DNA from: UBA4416 sp038327195
GTDB lineage: Bacteria; Bacteroidota; Bacteroidia; B-17B0; Aurantibacillaceae
Direction of reading: 5' to 3'
Length of the DNA stretch: 64,000 nucleotides
NCBI GenBank assembly: GCA_038327195.1
Contig: JBBQKU010000003.1
Span: 62,001 to 126,000, forward strand
Below are positions 9,102 to 17,205 of the stretch, piece after piece; position 1 is the stretch's first letter, and the number at the start of each line of letters is the position of its first letter. The notes under the pieces are model-generated. The model made no database searches, was not told the origin of the DNA, and saw only the letters and a program-made list of their open reading frames with translations. A program made the position numbers and the translations under genes.

Positions 9102-10988
9102 ATGGATAAAAAATCGCTTATAGGCCTTGGCTTAATTGCTGTTATATTAATTACTTGGTTAGCATTGGCTGGACCAAATAAAGAACAAATTGCACGTAAT
9201 AAATTTATAAAAGATTCAATTGAACTGGTTGAAAAAACTGCATTAGAGGCAGAAAAAGTTTTGGCTGAAGTTGCTGCTAAAAAAATTAAAGATTCAGTTT
9301 CTGTAATTACGTCTAGTTTATCTGATTCTGCAAAACTAGTAATTGCAAATAATAAATATAAAGATTTCTCAGTTTCAGCTAACGGAACAAAAGAAATTGT
9401 GACTATTGAAAACGAAAACATAAAAGTGTATGTTTCTACAAAAGGTGGAGTTGTAGAAAAAGTAGAATTGAAAAAATATAATCGTTATGGTAAAAAAGCA
9501 CCATTGATTTTATTTGATAAAGATTCAACTTTCCAAGAAATTAAATTTGATGCTTATACAAACATGAAGTTTAGTACTGATAGCTTTTATTTTAAAACTT
9601 CTGAAAAAGCGATTATAGTAAATGGAAAAGATTCAAAAACATTAACATTAAAACTAGAAACAGCTACTCCTGGCTCATACATTGAATACGTATACACATT
9701 AAAAGGAAACGAATACATGCTCGATTATGATGTGAATTTTGTAGGAATGCAAAGTATCATATCTAATAAGCCACACGGTGTAAAAATGTTTTGGGCACAA
9801 AGTATGCCAACTCAAGAAAAAGATATTAAAAAAGAGCGCGAAACTGCAACAGCTTATTATAACCAAGTTATTGAAGGTGTTGATAATATTAACGCTAGAA
9901 AAAACGAAGAGTTTTTATTGAATGAACAAAACATTAAATGGGTAAGTTTTAAACAGCACTTCTTCAACTCTACTTTAATTGCTGATACCGAGTTTAGTAA
10001 AGAGGAAAGTTCTGTTAAAACAAATGAAAATCCAGCTTCAAAAGAAATAGTAAAAAGAATAGAAGCAAAATTGACTATTCCATACAAGCATACAGCAAAT
10101 GAAAAATTTGGAATGGCCTTTTATTTTGGACCAACACATTATTATACTTTAAAAGAATACAATCAGGATTTAGATAAAATGATTCCTACAGGATTTAGTG
10201 TATTTAGTTACATTAATAAGTGGATGGTAATTCCTTTATTAAATAGTATGCCAAATATAAATACGGGCATCATGATATTATTATTAACGTTGATTCTTAA
10301 AACTATATTATTTCCAATCGCTTATAAAACATATATGAGCAGTTCTAAAATGAGAGTTTTAAAACCAGAAATTGATGAAATAACTGAAAAGTACAAAGAT
10401 AATGCTGACCCTATGAAGAAACAGCAAGAAACGATGGCTTTATATCGAAGTGCCGGTGCAAATCCGCTTTCAGGTTGTTTGCCAATGTTATTGCAGTTTC
10501 CTATTTTAATTGCCTTGTTTGCATTTTTTCCTGCTTCAATCGAAATGCGTCAAAAAGCATTTTTATGGACGGATGATTTATCGACTTATGACTCTATTTA
10601 CAATTTTGGATTTGAAGTTTGGGGTTACGGAGATCACGTTAGTTTATTTGCATTACTCATGTTTGTTTCAACTATTATTTACACTTGGATGAACAGTAGT
10701 ATGCTACAACCGCAACAAACACAAATGCCAGGCATGAAATATATGATGTACTTAATGCCAGTTATATTTTTAGCGGTAATGAATAGCTACGCAGCTGGTT
10801 TAAGTTGGTATTATTTTTTAGCCAATGTGATTACTTTCCTTCAAACTTTATCAATGAGAAAGTTCATTGATGATGGAAAAATCAGAGAGCAATTATTAGC
10901 TAATATGAAAAAGCCAGAAAAGAAATCCGGGTTTCAGGCTAAGCTAGAGGAAATGGCTAAACAACGTCAATTGCCTAAAAAGAAATAA
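9102..10988 (+). CDS. yidC: membrane protein insertase YidC
   Basis: The 628-residue protein inserts proteins into the inner membrane, alone or with SecYEG. An N-terminal membrane anchor (about residues 4-22, LIGLGLIAVILITWLALAG) is followed by the large periplasmic beta-sandwich domain (about 100-355). The conserved YidC/Oxa1 core comes last (about 360-590), with NTGIMILLLTLILKTILFPI, SGCLPMLLQFPILIALF and the last helices LSWYYFLANVITFLQTL. The C-terminal tail is strongly basic (KKPEKKSG ... PKKK), as expected for ribosome contact. The length is normal for Bacteroidota. It has its own -7 box and a strong terminator shared with the convergent gene. Confidence 0.97.
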   Translation: MDKKSLIGLGLIAVILITWLALAGPNKEQIARNKFIKDSIELVEKTALEAEKVLAEVAAKKIKDSVSVITSSLSDSAKLVIANNKYKDFSVSANGTKEIVTIENENIKVYVSTKGGVVEKVELKKYNRYGKKAPLILFDKDSTFQEIKFDAYTNMKFSTDSFYFKTSEKAIIVNGKDSKTLTLKLETATPGSYIEYVYTLKGNEYMLDYDVNFVGMQSIISNKPHGVKMFWAQSMPTQEKDIKKERETATAYYNQVIEGVDNINARKNEEFLLNEQNIKWVSFKQHFFNSTLIADTEFSKEESSVKTNENPASKEIVKRIEAKLTIPYKHTANEKFGMAFYFGPTHYYTLKEYNQDLDKMIPTGFSVFSYINKWMVIPLLNSMPNINTGIMILLLTLILKTILFPIAYKTYMSSSKMRVLKPEIDEITEKYKDNADPMKKQQETMALYRSAGANPLSGCLPMLLQFPILIALFAFFPASIEMRQKAFLWTDDLSTYDSIYNFGFEVWGYGDHVSLFALLMFVSTIIYTWMNSSMLQPQQTQMPGMKYMMYLMPVIFLAVMNSYAAGLSWYYFLANVITFLQTLSMRKFIDDGKIREQLLANMKKPEKKSGFQAKLEEMAKQRQLPKKK

Positions 10989-10998
10989 TTTAAATAAA

Positions 10999-11031
10999 AA
11001 AACCTTAACAACATTGTTAAGGTTTTTTTAT
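10999..11031 (+). terminator. bidirectional terminator between yidC and the haem-binding gene
   Basis: The perfect arms accttaaca/tgttaaggt, with flanking A and T tracts on both sides, form a stem-loop that can stop transcription from both convergent genes. Confidence 0.8.
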
Positions 11032-11047
11032 TTAAAACAGAAACTAA

Positions 11048-11527
11048 TTATTTAGTTTGGGCGTAACTTAATTTTGTTCGTTCAGCCTTAAACCAATCAA
11101 TTAACAAGATTTTTTGAGCTTCAGATAATTTTGCTTCGCTATGCATTATTGTATATGAAGACATTGGCATTTCTCCTTCTTCAATCATCTCAACACATTC
11201 CTCTAATTTATGGTCTTTACGTTTGGGCGAATACGTTCCCCATTCAGAAAAATTTAAATGATGCGAACCTTCATTAATATGATGTTTAATCCACCAAGAT
11301 AATGGGGCAACATTTGTGTACCAAGGATAAGTTGGTTGATTTGAATGACAATCATAACAAGATGCTTTTAAAATGGTTGAAATATCAGCACTTGGTTGTG
11401 TTAAAGCTAATATATCAGTTTGGACATTTACCGGTTTAACTGTTTTATCAATTCTAAAAAATTGAATTATTATGAATGCTCCAAAAACTACTTGAAATAT
11501 GCGATTTAGAGTGAAATACTTTTTCAT
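11048..11527 (-). CDS. membrane-anchored haem-binding domain protein
   Basis: The 159-residue protein has an N-terminal membrane segment (about residues 9-26) and a haem c attachment motif C57-Y-D-C60-H61. A possible distal Met follows in EGEMPMSSY (about 117-125). The layout SNQPTYPWYTNVAPLSWWIKHH fits the small Haem_bd family (a cytochrome c-like domain found on its own or fused to peroxidases and sensor proteins in Bacteroidota). It is probably a periplasmic electron carrier or redox sensor. It is transcribed alone, convergent with yidC. The partner oxidoreductase is not visible in the window. Confidence 0.85.
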   Translation of the reverse strand: MKKYFTLNRIFQVVFGAFIIIQFFRIDKTVKPVNVQTDILALTQPSADISTILKASCYDCHSNQPTYPWYTNVAPLSWWIKHHINEGSHHLNFSEWGTYSPKRKDHKLEECVEMIEEGEMPMSSYTIMHSEAKLSEAQKILLIDWFKAERTKLSYAQTK

Positions 11528-11653
11528 AAAATGAATTAAGATTATTTAGTTTAAAATTTGGTAGAAATCTGTTTGTATTTATTTAACAATCAAATAGCAT
11601 TATGCTAATTTACGAAATCTATTTATAAAAGGCTTTTTTATTATATTTGAGGT

Positions 11654-12673
11654 ATGGTAAAAATATTTATTTCAACTGCAATCCTGTTTTTCTTAGTAAT
11701 AACAGGATTTTCTCAAAACAAAAATTCGATTACAGTTGCTTTTTATAACTGTGAAAATTTTTTCGACACAAAAAATGATCCGGACAAAAATGATGAAGAT
11801 TTTTTACCAGAAGCAGCATCAAAATGGGATGAAATTAAATACAATAATAAAATACAAAAAGTAGCACAGGTATTGGATTCGACAGTTGCAGGAGATGGAT
11901 TGCCCGCTATTGCTGGTTTAGTAGAAATTGAAAATAAAGAAGTGTTGGAAGATTTAGTTTCTAAATCACAATTTAATAAAAAGAAATATGGTGTACTTTG
12001 TACAACTGGTGCTGATGAAAGAAGTATTGATGTTGGTTTAATTTACGACAAAGATATTTTTACATTAATAAGTTCAGAAGAATTAAATGCTACGAATCCA
12101 TCGTTGGGAGATTATAAAACACGTAATATTTTAATGGTGTGTTTAAAGTCAATTAATAACGACATGATTTATGTTTTTGTGAATCATTGGCCAAGTCGCC
12201 GAACGGGTGAAGTAGAAAGTGAGCCGCGTAGAATTTTCGCTGCACAAACACTAAGAAACAAAATAGATGAATTACAAAAAAAAGATATTAGGGTTAAAAT
12301 TATTATCATGGGTGATTTTAATGATCACCCTGATAATAAAAGTATTTTAAATACATTAAAAGCTAGTGATAAACCAAAAGATAAAAGCGAATTATATAAT
12401 GCATACCAAACTTTAGATGCAGAAAAACAAGGAACTCATTTTTACGATAAAGAGTGGCGTTGCTTGGATCAAATAATGGTTTCTCAAGGACTTTTAAGTG
12501 CAAAAAAAGGATATAAATTCAATCCTAAAAACGCTTTTATTCTTAGAAAAGATTTTGTAATGTTTAAAAACAAAAAAACTGGTGAGGAGAAGCCAAACAG
12601 AACTTATGGAGCCGAAAACAAATACTATAACGGTTATAGCGATCATTTATCTGTATACATTACACTAGATTAA
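11654..12673 (+). CDS. secreted endonuclease/exonuclease/phosphatase-family protein
   Basis: The 339-residue protein has a signal peptide (about residues 1-20, ending in TGFSQ). It shows the EEP-fold landmarks: FYNCENFFD at the N-terminus, LVEIENKEVLEDL with the metal-binding Glu, FVNHWPSRR, IMGDFNDHP with the catalytic Asp/Asn pair, and the final YSDHLSVYITL His dyad. The fold covers DNase I-like nucleases and phosphodiesterases. In this secreted Bacteroidota subfamily the substrate (extracellular DNA or phosphoesters) is not defined. It is transcribed alone. Confidence 0.88.
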   Translation: MVKIFISTAILFFLVITGFSQNKNSITVAFYNCENFFDTKNDPDKNDEDFLPEAASKWDEIKYNNKIQKVAQVLDSTVAGDGLPAIAGLVEIENKEVLEDLVSKSQFNKKKYGVLCTTGADERSIDVGLIYDKDIFTLISSEELNATNPSLGDYKTRNILMVCLKSINNDMIYVFVNHWPSRRTGEVESEPRRIFAAQTLRNKIDELQKKDIRVKIIIMGDFNDHPDNKSILNTLKASDKPKDKSELYNAYQTLDAEKQGTHFYDKEWRCLDQIMVSQGLLSAKKGYKFNPKNAFILRKDFVMFKNKKTGEEKPNRTYGAENKYYNGYSDHLSVYITLD

Positions 12674-12774
12674 ATGCTAGATTTGAGATTTCAATAGTGC
12701 TAAATTTCAGTATTTTCGTATTAAAGAAAAATCATTACCTTGTTGGTTCATTAACTAACTAATGATTTAATATT

Positions 12775-12876
12775 ATGAAATACCCACTTACAACATGTTT
12801 GTTGCAAACAAACACCAATGAAGATAAAGGGTATAACCATATGCTAATTAAAAAATCAATAAATATCTACATATGA
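12775..12876 (+). CDS. possible 33-residue leader ORF overlapping the aminopeptidase start
   Basis: A short frame beginning ATGAAATACCC runs 33 codons and stops at TGA, which overlaps the ATG of the next gene (ATGA, 4-bp overlap). That geometry would allow translational coupling. The product (MKYPLTTCLLQTNTNEDKG and onward) matches no family I know. A chance ORF is equally possible, so this entry is tentative. Confidence 0.25.
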   Translation: MKYPLTTCLLQTNTNEDKGYNHMLIKKSINIYI

Positions 12877-14159
12877 AATACGAAGCAATTAGTAATAAAC
12901 TATTTATAGATAATAGAGCAAATTATATTAAACATTTAAAGCCAAATTCATTGGCCTTATTTTTTAGTAATGATTTATTACCAACCAACGCTGATGGGAA
13001 TTATGGCTTTGTTCAAAATAGTGATTTATTCTATTTGTCTGGTATTGATCAAGAAGATTCAATTTTATTAATTTTTCCAGATGTAAAGGATGGAAAACAT
13101 AAAGAAGTTTTATTTTTAAAAGAAACTAGTGATTTAATAGCAATCTGGGAAGGTGCGAAATTGACTAAAGCTGAAGCAACGGTAGTTAGTGGAATAGAAC
13201 ATATTTATTGGATTTCTGAATTTGATAAAGTTTTTAAATCATTAGTATTTCAAGCTGAAAATTTATATTTAAATAGTAACGAACACACACGCCGATATAT
13301 TGATATGGAAACGGCAGAGATGCGCTTTAACAATAAAATTAAAGCTCAATGTCCTTTGCATACAATTCAACGTTCAGCTCCAATTATGCACCGTATACGC
13401 TCGGTTAAACATCCAATTGAAATTGAATTAATGCAAAAAGCTTGTGATATTACGGAGAAAGGTGTTAGAAGATTATTAAATTTTATTAAAACTGGCGTTA
13501 CCGAATATGAAATTGAAGCTGAATTAATTCATGAATTTGTTCGAAATAAAAGTCGTGGCTTTGCTTATGGACCAATTATTGCAAGTGGTGCAAATGCTTG
13601 TGTTTTACACTATGTAGAAAACAACAGGGTGTGTAAAGATGGCGATGTTATTTTATTAGATGTTGCAGCTGAATATTCCAATTACGCGAGTGATTTAACG
13701 CGTTGCATTCCAGTTAATGGAACATACACTAAGCGTCAGAAAGAAGTTTATAATGCTGTCTTGCGTGTAATGAAAGCTGCAACAAGTATGCTGAAAACTG
13801 GAAATACATTTGAAAAATATAACAAAGCAGTCGGTGATTTAATGACTGAGGAATTATTAAAATTAGGGTTAATTAAAACGGATGATGTTAAAAATCAAAA
13901 TCCAGAATGGCCTGCTTATAAAAAATATTTTATGCATGGCACATCTCATTTTATTGGTTTAGATGTTCATGATGTTGGTTTATTTTATGAACCAATGCAA
14001 ATTGGAAATGCTTTTACGGTTGAACCAGGGATTTATATTCCGGAAGAAGGTTTAGGGATTCGTTTAGAAAATAATATTGTGATTACTAAAGATGGTAATA
14101 ATGATTTAATGAAAAACATTCCTTTAGAAGCCGATGAAATTGAATCATTAATGAATTAG
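12873..14159 (+). CDS. aminopeptidase P family Xaa-Pro aminopeptidase
   Basis: The 428-residue M24 metallopeptidase removes N-terminal residues preceding proline. The N-terminal creatinase-like domain spans about 1-170 (FFSNDLLPTNADGNYGFVQN) and the pita-bread catalytic domain about 175-428. The five metal ligands are in place: Asp in LLDVAAEYS (near 262), Asp in SDLTRCIPV (near 273), His in HGTSHFIGLDVHD (near 358), Glu in TVEPGIYIP (near 384) and Glu in RLENNIVIT (near 399). The product is cytoplasmic (no signal peptide). The ATG overlaps the stop of a short upstream ORF. Confidence 0.95.
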   Translation: MKYEAISNKLFIDNRANYIKHLKPNSLALFFSNDLLPTNADGNYGFVQNSDLFYLSGIDQEDSILLIFPDVKDGKHKEVLFLKETSDLIAIWEGAKLTKAEATVVSGIEHIYWISEFDKVFKSLVFQAENLYLNSNEHTRRYIDMETAEMRFNNKIKAQCPLHTIQRSAPIMHRIRSVKHPIEIELMQKACDITEKGVRRLLNFIKTGVTEYEIEAELIHEFVRNKSRGFAYGPIIASGANACVLHYVENNRVCKDGDVILLDVAAEYSNYASDLTRCIPVNGTYTKRQKEVYNAVLRVMKAATSMLKTGNTFEKYNKAVGDLMTEELLKLGLIKTDDVKNQNPEWPAYKKYFMHGTSHFIGLDVHDVGLFYEPMQIGNAFTVEPGIYIPEEGLGIRLENNIVITKDGNNDLMKNIPLEADEIESLMN

Positions 14160-14162
14160 AAA

Positions 14163-14771
14163 TTAACTATTTTTAGTTTTTTCTTCTTTCCAAGTTTTGT
14201 ATTCGTTTTGTTGAATAGGCTTATAAGCTGGTACTCTTCGAAGAGGTTCACATGGTTTTAGTGTTGCATAACAGTCTGCTGGTAATTGTTGGTAAAGGGC
14301 AGTACCTTTTGTTTTCCATTCAATCATCGAATCGCTTACATCTTTTATAACTTTTGCAGGATTTCCTACTACTATTTTTCTGTCCTCAATTACCATTTCT
14401 GCTGGCACAAAACACAAAGCTCCAATGATGCAATTATTGCCAACCACAACATTATCCATTACAACAGAATTCATTCCAACTAAACAATTTTCGCCAATAG
14501 TGCCACCATGTATAATTGCTCCATGACCAATGTGCGCACCTTTTTTTAACAAAACTGTAGTTCCGGGAAACATATGTATGGTGCAGTTCTCCTGAACATT
14601 ACAACCATCTTCAATAATAATTTGTCCCCAATCGCCTCGGATCGCTGCGCCTGGACCTATATATACGTTTTTTCCAATAATTACATTTCCTGTAACAGTT
14701 GCATTTGGGTGTATAAAAGAACTTTTATCTATTACTGGTTTATAACCGTTAAACTCGAAAATATTTGCCAT
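14163..14771 (-). CDS. hexapeptide-repeat acyltransferase / PaaY-like gamma carbonic anhydrase family
   Basis: The 202-residue protein has a left-handed beta-helix made of hexapeptide repeats (about residues 14-145: VIDKSSFIHPNATVTGNVII, GKNVYIGPGAAIRGDWG, GAHIGHGAIIHGGTIGEN). His residues at IGHGAIIHG match the metal ligands of the CaiE/PaaY/gamma-carbonic anhydrase group. The C-terminal extension (LYQQLPADCYATLKPCEPLR) is typical of PaaY, a thioesterase/transferase linked to phenylacetate degradation. No other paa genes lie nearby, so the substrate remains open. It shares strand and closeness with the small gene at 14787-15185. Confidence 0.8.
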   Translation of the reverse strand: MANIFEFNGYKPVIDKSSFIHPNATVTGNVIIGKNVYIGPGAAIRGDWGQIIIEDGCNVQENCTIHMFPGTTVLLKKGAHIGHGAIIHGGTIGENCLVGMNSVVMDNVVVGNNCIIGALCFVPAEMVIEDRKIVVGNPAKVIKDVSDSMIEWKTKGTALYQQLPADCYATLKPCEPLRRVPAYKPIQQNEYKTWKEEKTKNS

Positions 14772-14786
14772 AGTTTTAGGAATAAT

Positions 14787-15185
14787 TTATGCTTTTGAAA
14801 GCATTTCTTTTTTTAAACTAGTGATCCATTCGTTTGCATTTTTTTCATTATTAAACATTTTAGAAGGGATTTTTGGTTTATTAAAGGATATAAAAAAGTT
14901 AACTAGTAAACGCATAGGTAAAGAATTAACAATAAAAGCATCAGCATAGCGGTGTTTCGAATAATCACTTTCTGCATAAAAACTTCTTGAATCAGGTGTA
15001 GAATCATAGGGCGAAGTCGTATCTACAATTGCAAAATATTTATTTGGGGTTGTAAATTCAACTGCTAGTTTAAGTAACTCTTCCATTTCGACCTTACCTA
15101 AATTTACACCAGCCTTCATCTTAACTAATAAAATGTCGTTTTCATATGATAAAATCGCAAAAGGTGTATCTAAAGTTTTTTTCAT
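14787..15185 (-). CDS. hypothetical 132-residue protein, STAS/SpoIIAA-like
   Basis: The pattern of strands and helices (FAILSYENDILLVKMKAGVN, then VEMEELLKLAVEF, then KYFAIVDTTSPYDSTPDS and RRLLVNFFISF-like helices) resembles small STAS-like domain proteins common in Bacteroidota. There is no signal peptide. It lies just upstream of the hexapeptide transferase (15 bp gap) and so is probably co-transcribed with it. The function is unknown and the fold guess is weak. Confidence 0.6.
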   Translation of the reverse strand: MKKTLDTPFAILSYENDILLVKMKAGVNLGKVEMEELLKLAVEFTTPNKYFAIVDTTSPYDSTPDSRSFYAESDYSKHRYADAFIVNSLPMRLLVNFFISFNKPKIPSKMFNNEKNANEWITSLKKEMLSKA

Positions 15186-15231
15186 AATTCTAATATAAAT
15201 ATAATAAAAAATTCAAAACCTTAAACTCCGA

Positions 15232-16824
15232 TTAAAATTCACTTTTTAAATGAAATTTAATTTCAGGATATTTAGTTTGTGCCATTTCTAATAACCAAGC
15301 AGATTCAGCTAAAAACACTAAACGGTGTTCTTTGTCATATGCAATATGATTTGCTTTGTCTATTAAAAACTCGTCTAATTTTTTCTTATCGTTGCATTCA
15401 ATCCAAAGTGCTTTATATAAATTAATTGAATCATAACCACATGATGCATTATATTCGCTTTTTAAACGGTGTTGAATTACTTCAAATTGCAATGCTCCAA
15501 CTGTTCCAACAACTTTTCGTCCGTCAGCCTTTTTTGTAAATAATTGAGCAACACCTTCGTCTGTTAATTGTTCTAAACCTTTTTGTAACTGCTTCGTTTT
15601 CATTGGATCAAGATTGGTAACATATTTAAATAACTCAGGAGAAAAACTTGGTATTCCTCTAAAGTTAAATTTTGGACCTTCTGTTAATGTATCACCAATT
15701 TTAAAATTACCAGCATCATACAAACCAATTACATCACCTGGAAAGGATTCATCAATAATTGATTTTTGTTGCGCCATAAAAGCTGTAGGGTTACTAAAGC
15801 GCATGTCTTTATTTTCGCGCACATTATAGTAATATTTATTTCTTTCAAATTTTCCAGATACAATTCGTAAAAAGGCAATTCTATCTCTGTGTTTAGGGTC
15901 TAAGTTGGCATGAATTTTAAAAATAAATCCACTAAATTTTGGAGCGTCAGATTTTATTTCTCCAGCAACATCCGTATCTCTTCCTTGAGGTGTTGGCGCA
16001 ATTTCAACAAAGCAATCTAATAATTCTTTAATACCAAAGTTATTTACAGCACTTCCAAAAAATACGGGACTAATTTTCGCTTTTAAGTATTCTTCTTTAT
16101 CAAAATCATCGTAAACACCATCAATTAATTCAATGTCAGCGCGAAGTTGTTTTGCAAAATCTTCATTAATATATTTTTCAATCTGCTTATCATTGATATC
16201 TTCAATAACAATATTTTCTTCAACTGTAGTTTTACTATCACCTTGAAATAAGGATAATTTTTTCTCATATAAATTATACACCCCTTTAAAAGATTTACCA
16301 ATGCCAATAGGCCAAGTTAAAGGACGTACTCTAATTTTTAATTCTTTTTCTATTTCATCTAATAAATCAAAAGCATTTTGACCTTCACGATCCATTTTAT
16401 TCACAAACACAATTACTGGCGTGTTTCGCATACGACAAACCTCTAATAATTTTCTTGTTTGTGGTTCAACTCCTTTTACACAATCTATAACCATAATTAC
16501 ACTATCAACAGCTGAAAGTGTTCTGTATGTATCCTCAGCAAAATCTTCGTGACCAGGTGTATCTAAAATATTAACTTTAAAATTACGGTAATCAAAAGCC
16601 ATAACTGATGTAGAAACGGAAATACCACGTTGTTTTTCTATTTCCATAAAATCGGAAGTAGTTGCTTTTTTTATTTTATTAGACTTTACAGCTCCAGCAG
16701 ATTGAATCGCGCCACCAAACAACAAGAGTTTTTCAGTCAAAGTAGTTTTACCCGCATCGGGATGGGCAATAATGGCAAATGTTTTACGTCTATGTAATTC
16801 TTCTAAAAAAGTCATTGAATTCAA
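15232..16824 (-). CDS. prfC: peptide chain release factor 3
   Basis: This 530-residue translational GTPase recycles class-I release factors. It shows the P-loop AHPDAGKTT (residues 20-28), switch II DTPGHEDFAEDTYRTL with the RF3-typical sequence, and the NKMDREGQ guanine-specificity motif. The RF3-specific region TRKLLEVCRMRNTPVIVFVN and a C-terminal domain including VGTVGALQFEVIQHRLKSEY follow. The length is the family norm. Two starts are possible (ATG at residue 1 or 4). It is divergent from feoA with a 132-bp shared control region. Confidence 0.97.
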   Translation of the reverse strand: MNSMTFLEELHRRKTFAIIAHPDAGKTTLTEKLLLFGGAIQSAGAVKSNKIKKATTSDFMEIEKQRGISVSTSVMAFDYRNFKVNILDTPGHEDFAEDTYRTLSAVDSVIMVIDCVKGVEPQTRKLLEVCRMRNTPVIVFVNKMDREGQNAFDLLDEIEKELKIRVRPLTWPIGIGKSFKGVYNLYEKKLSLFQGDSKTTVEENIVIEDINDKQIEKYINEDFAKQLRADIELIDGVYDDFDKEEYLKAKISPVFFGSAVNNFGIKELLDCFVEIAPTPQGRDTDVAGEIKSDAPKFSGFIFKIHANLDPKHRDRIAFLRIVSGKFERNKYYYNVRENKDMRFSNPTAFMAQQKSIIDESFPGDVIGLYDAGNFKIGDTLTEGPKFNFRGIPSFSPELFKYVTNLDPMKTKQLQKGLEQLTDEGVAQLFTKKADGRKVVGTVGALQFEVIQHRLKSEYNASCGYDSINLYKALWIECNDKKKLDEFLIDKANHIAYDKEHRLVFLAESAWLLEMAQTKYPEIKFHLKSEF

Positions 16825-16891
16825 AATTTAAGGTCATAAAGATAGTAAAATTGCTAGGTTCTGGTAGTTATAGTTTCAAAATTCAATTTAC

Positions 16892-16913
16892 ATATACCAC
16901 ATTTATGGTATAT
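16892..16913. promoter_or_regulatory. palindromic operator candidate upstream of feoAB
   Basis: ATATACCA (16892-16899) and TGGTATAT (16906-16913) form a perfect 8-bp inverted repeat with a 6-base spacer. It lies 43 bp before the feoA ATG, between the divergent prfC and feoA genes. A dimeric metal-responsive repressor (Fur- or DtxR/MntR-type) is the obvious candidate binder, but the sequence is not a recognised consensus. Confidence 0.5.
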
Positions 16914-16956
16914 CGTTATACTGTTTAAAAATGCTACATTTATTAGCTAATTTATT

Positions 16957-17205
16957 ATGACCCTCGACCAATTAAAACTAGGACAAACTGCTGTTGTGCA
17001 AGAATTTACAGACGATTTTTTGTCTCTGAAATTTATTGAAATGGGATGTTTACCTGGCGAAATAGTTAAGGTAGTAAATATCGCTCCAATGCAAGATCCT
17101 ATTGCTATTGAAGTTTCAGGATATGTATTGAGTTTAAGAAAACAAGAAGCATCAACCGTTGTTATAACGCTTTTAAATGATGTCGTATTAAACAAAACAA
17201 ATTGA
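16957..17205 (+). CDS. feoA: ferrous iron transport protein FeoA
   Basis: The 82-residue SH3-like protein has the family start MTLDQLKLGQTAVVQEF, then LKFIEMGCLPGEIVKVV and DPIAIEVSGYVLSLRKQEA. FeoA docks on FeoB at the cytoplasmic face and supports Fe(II) uptake. Its TGA overlaps the TTG start of feoB (TTGA), so the two are translationally coupled. A perfect inverted repeat in the upstream region may mediate iron control. Confidence 0.95.
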   Translation: MTLDQLKLGQTAVVQEFTDDFLSLKFIEMGCLPGEIVKVVNIAPMQDPIAIEVSGYVLSLRKQEASTVVITLLNDVVLNKTN

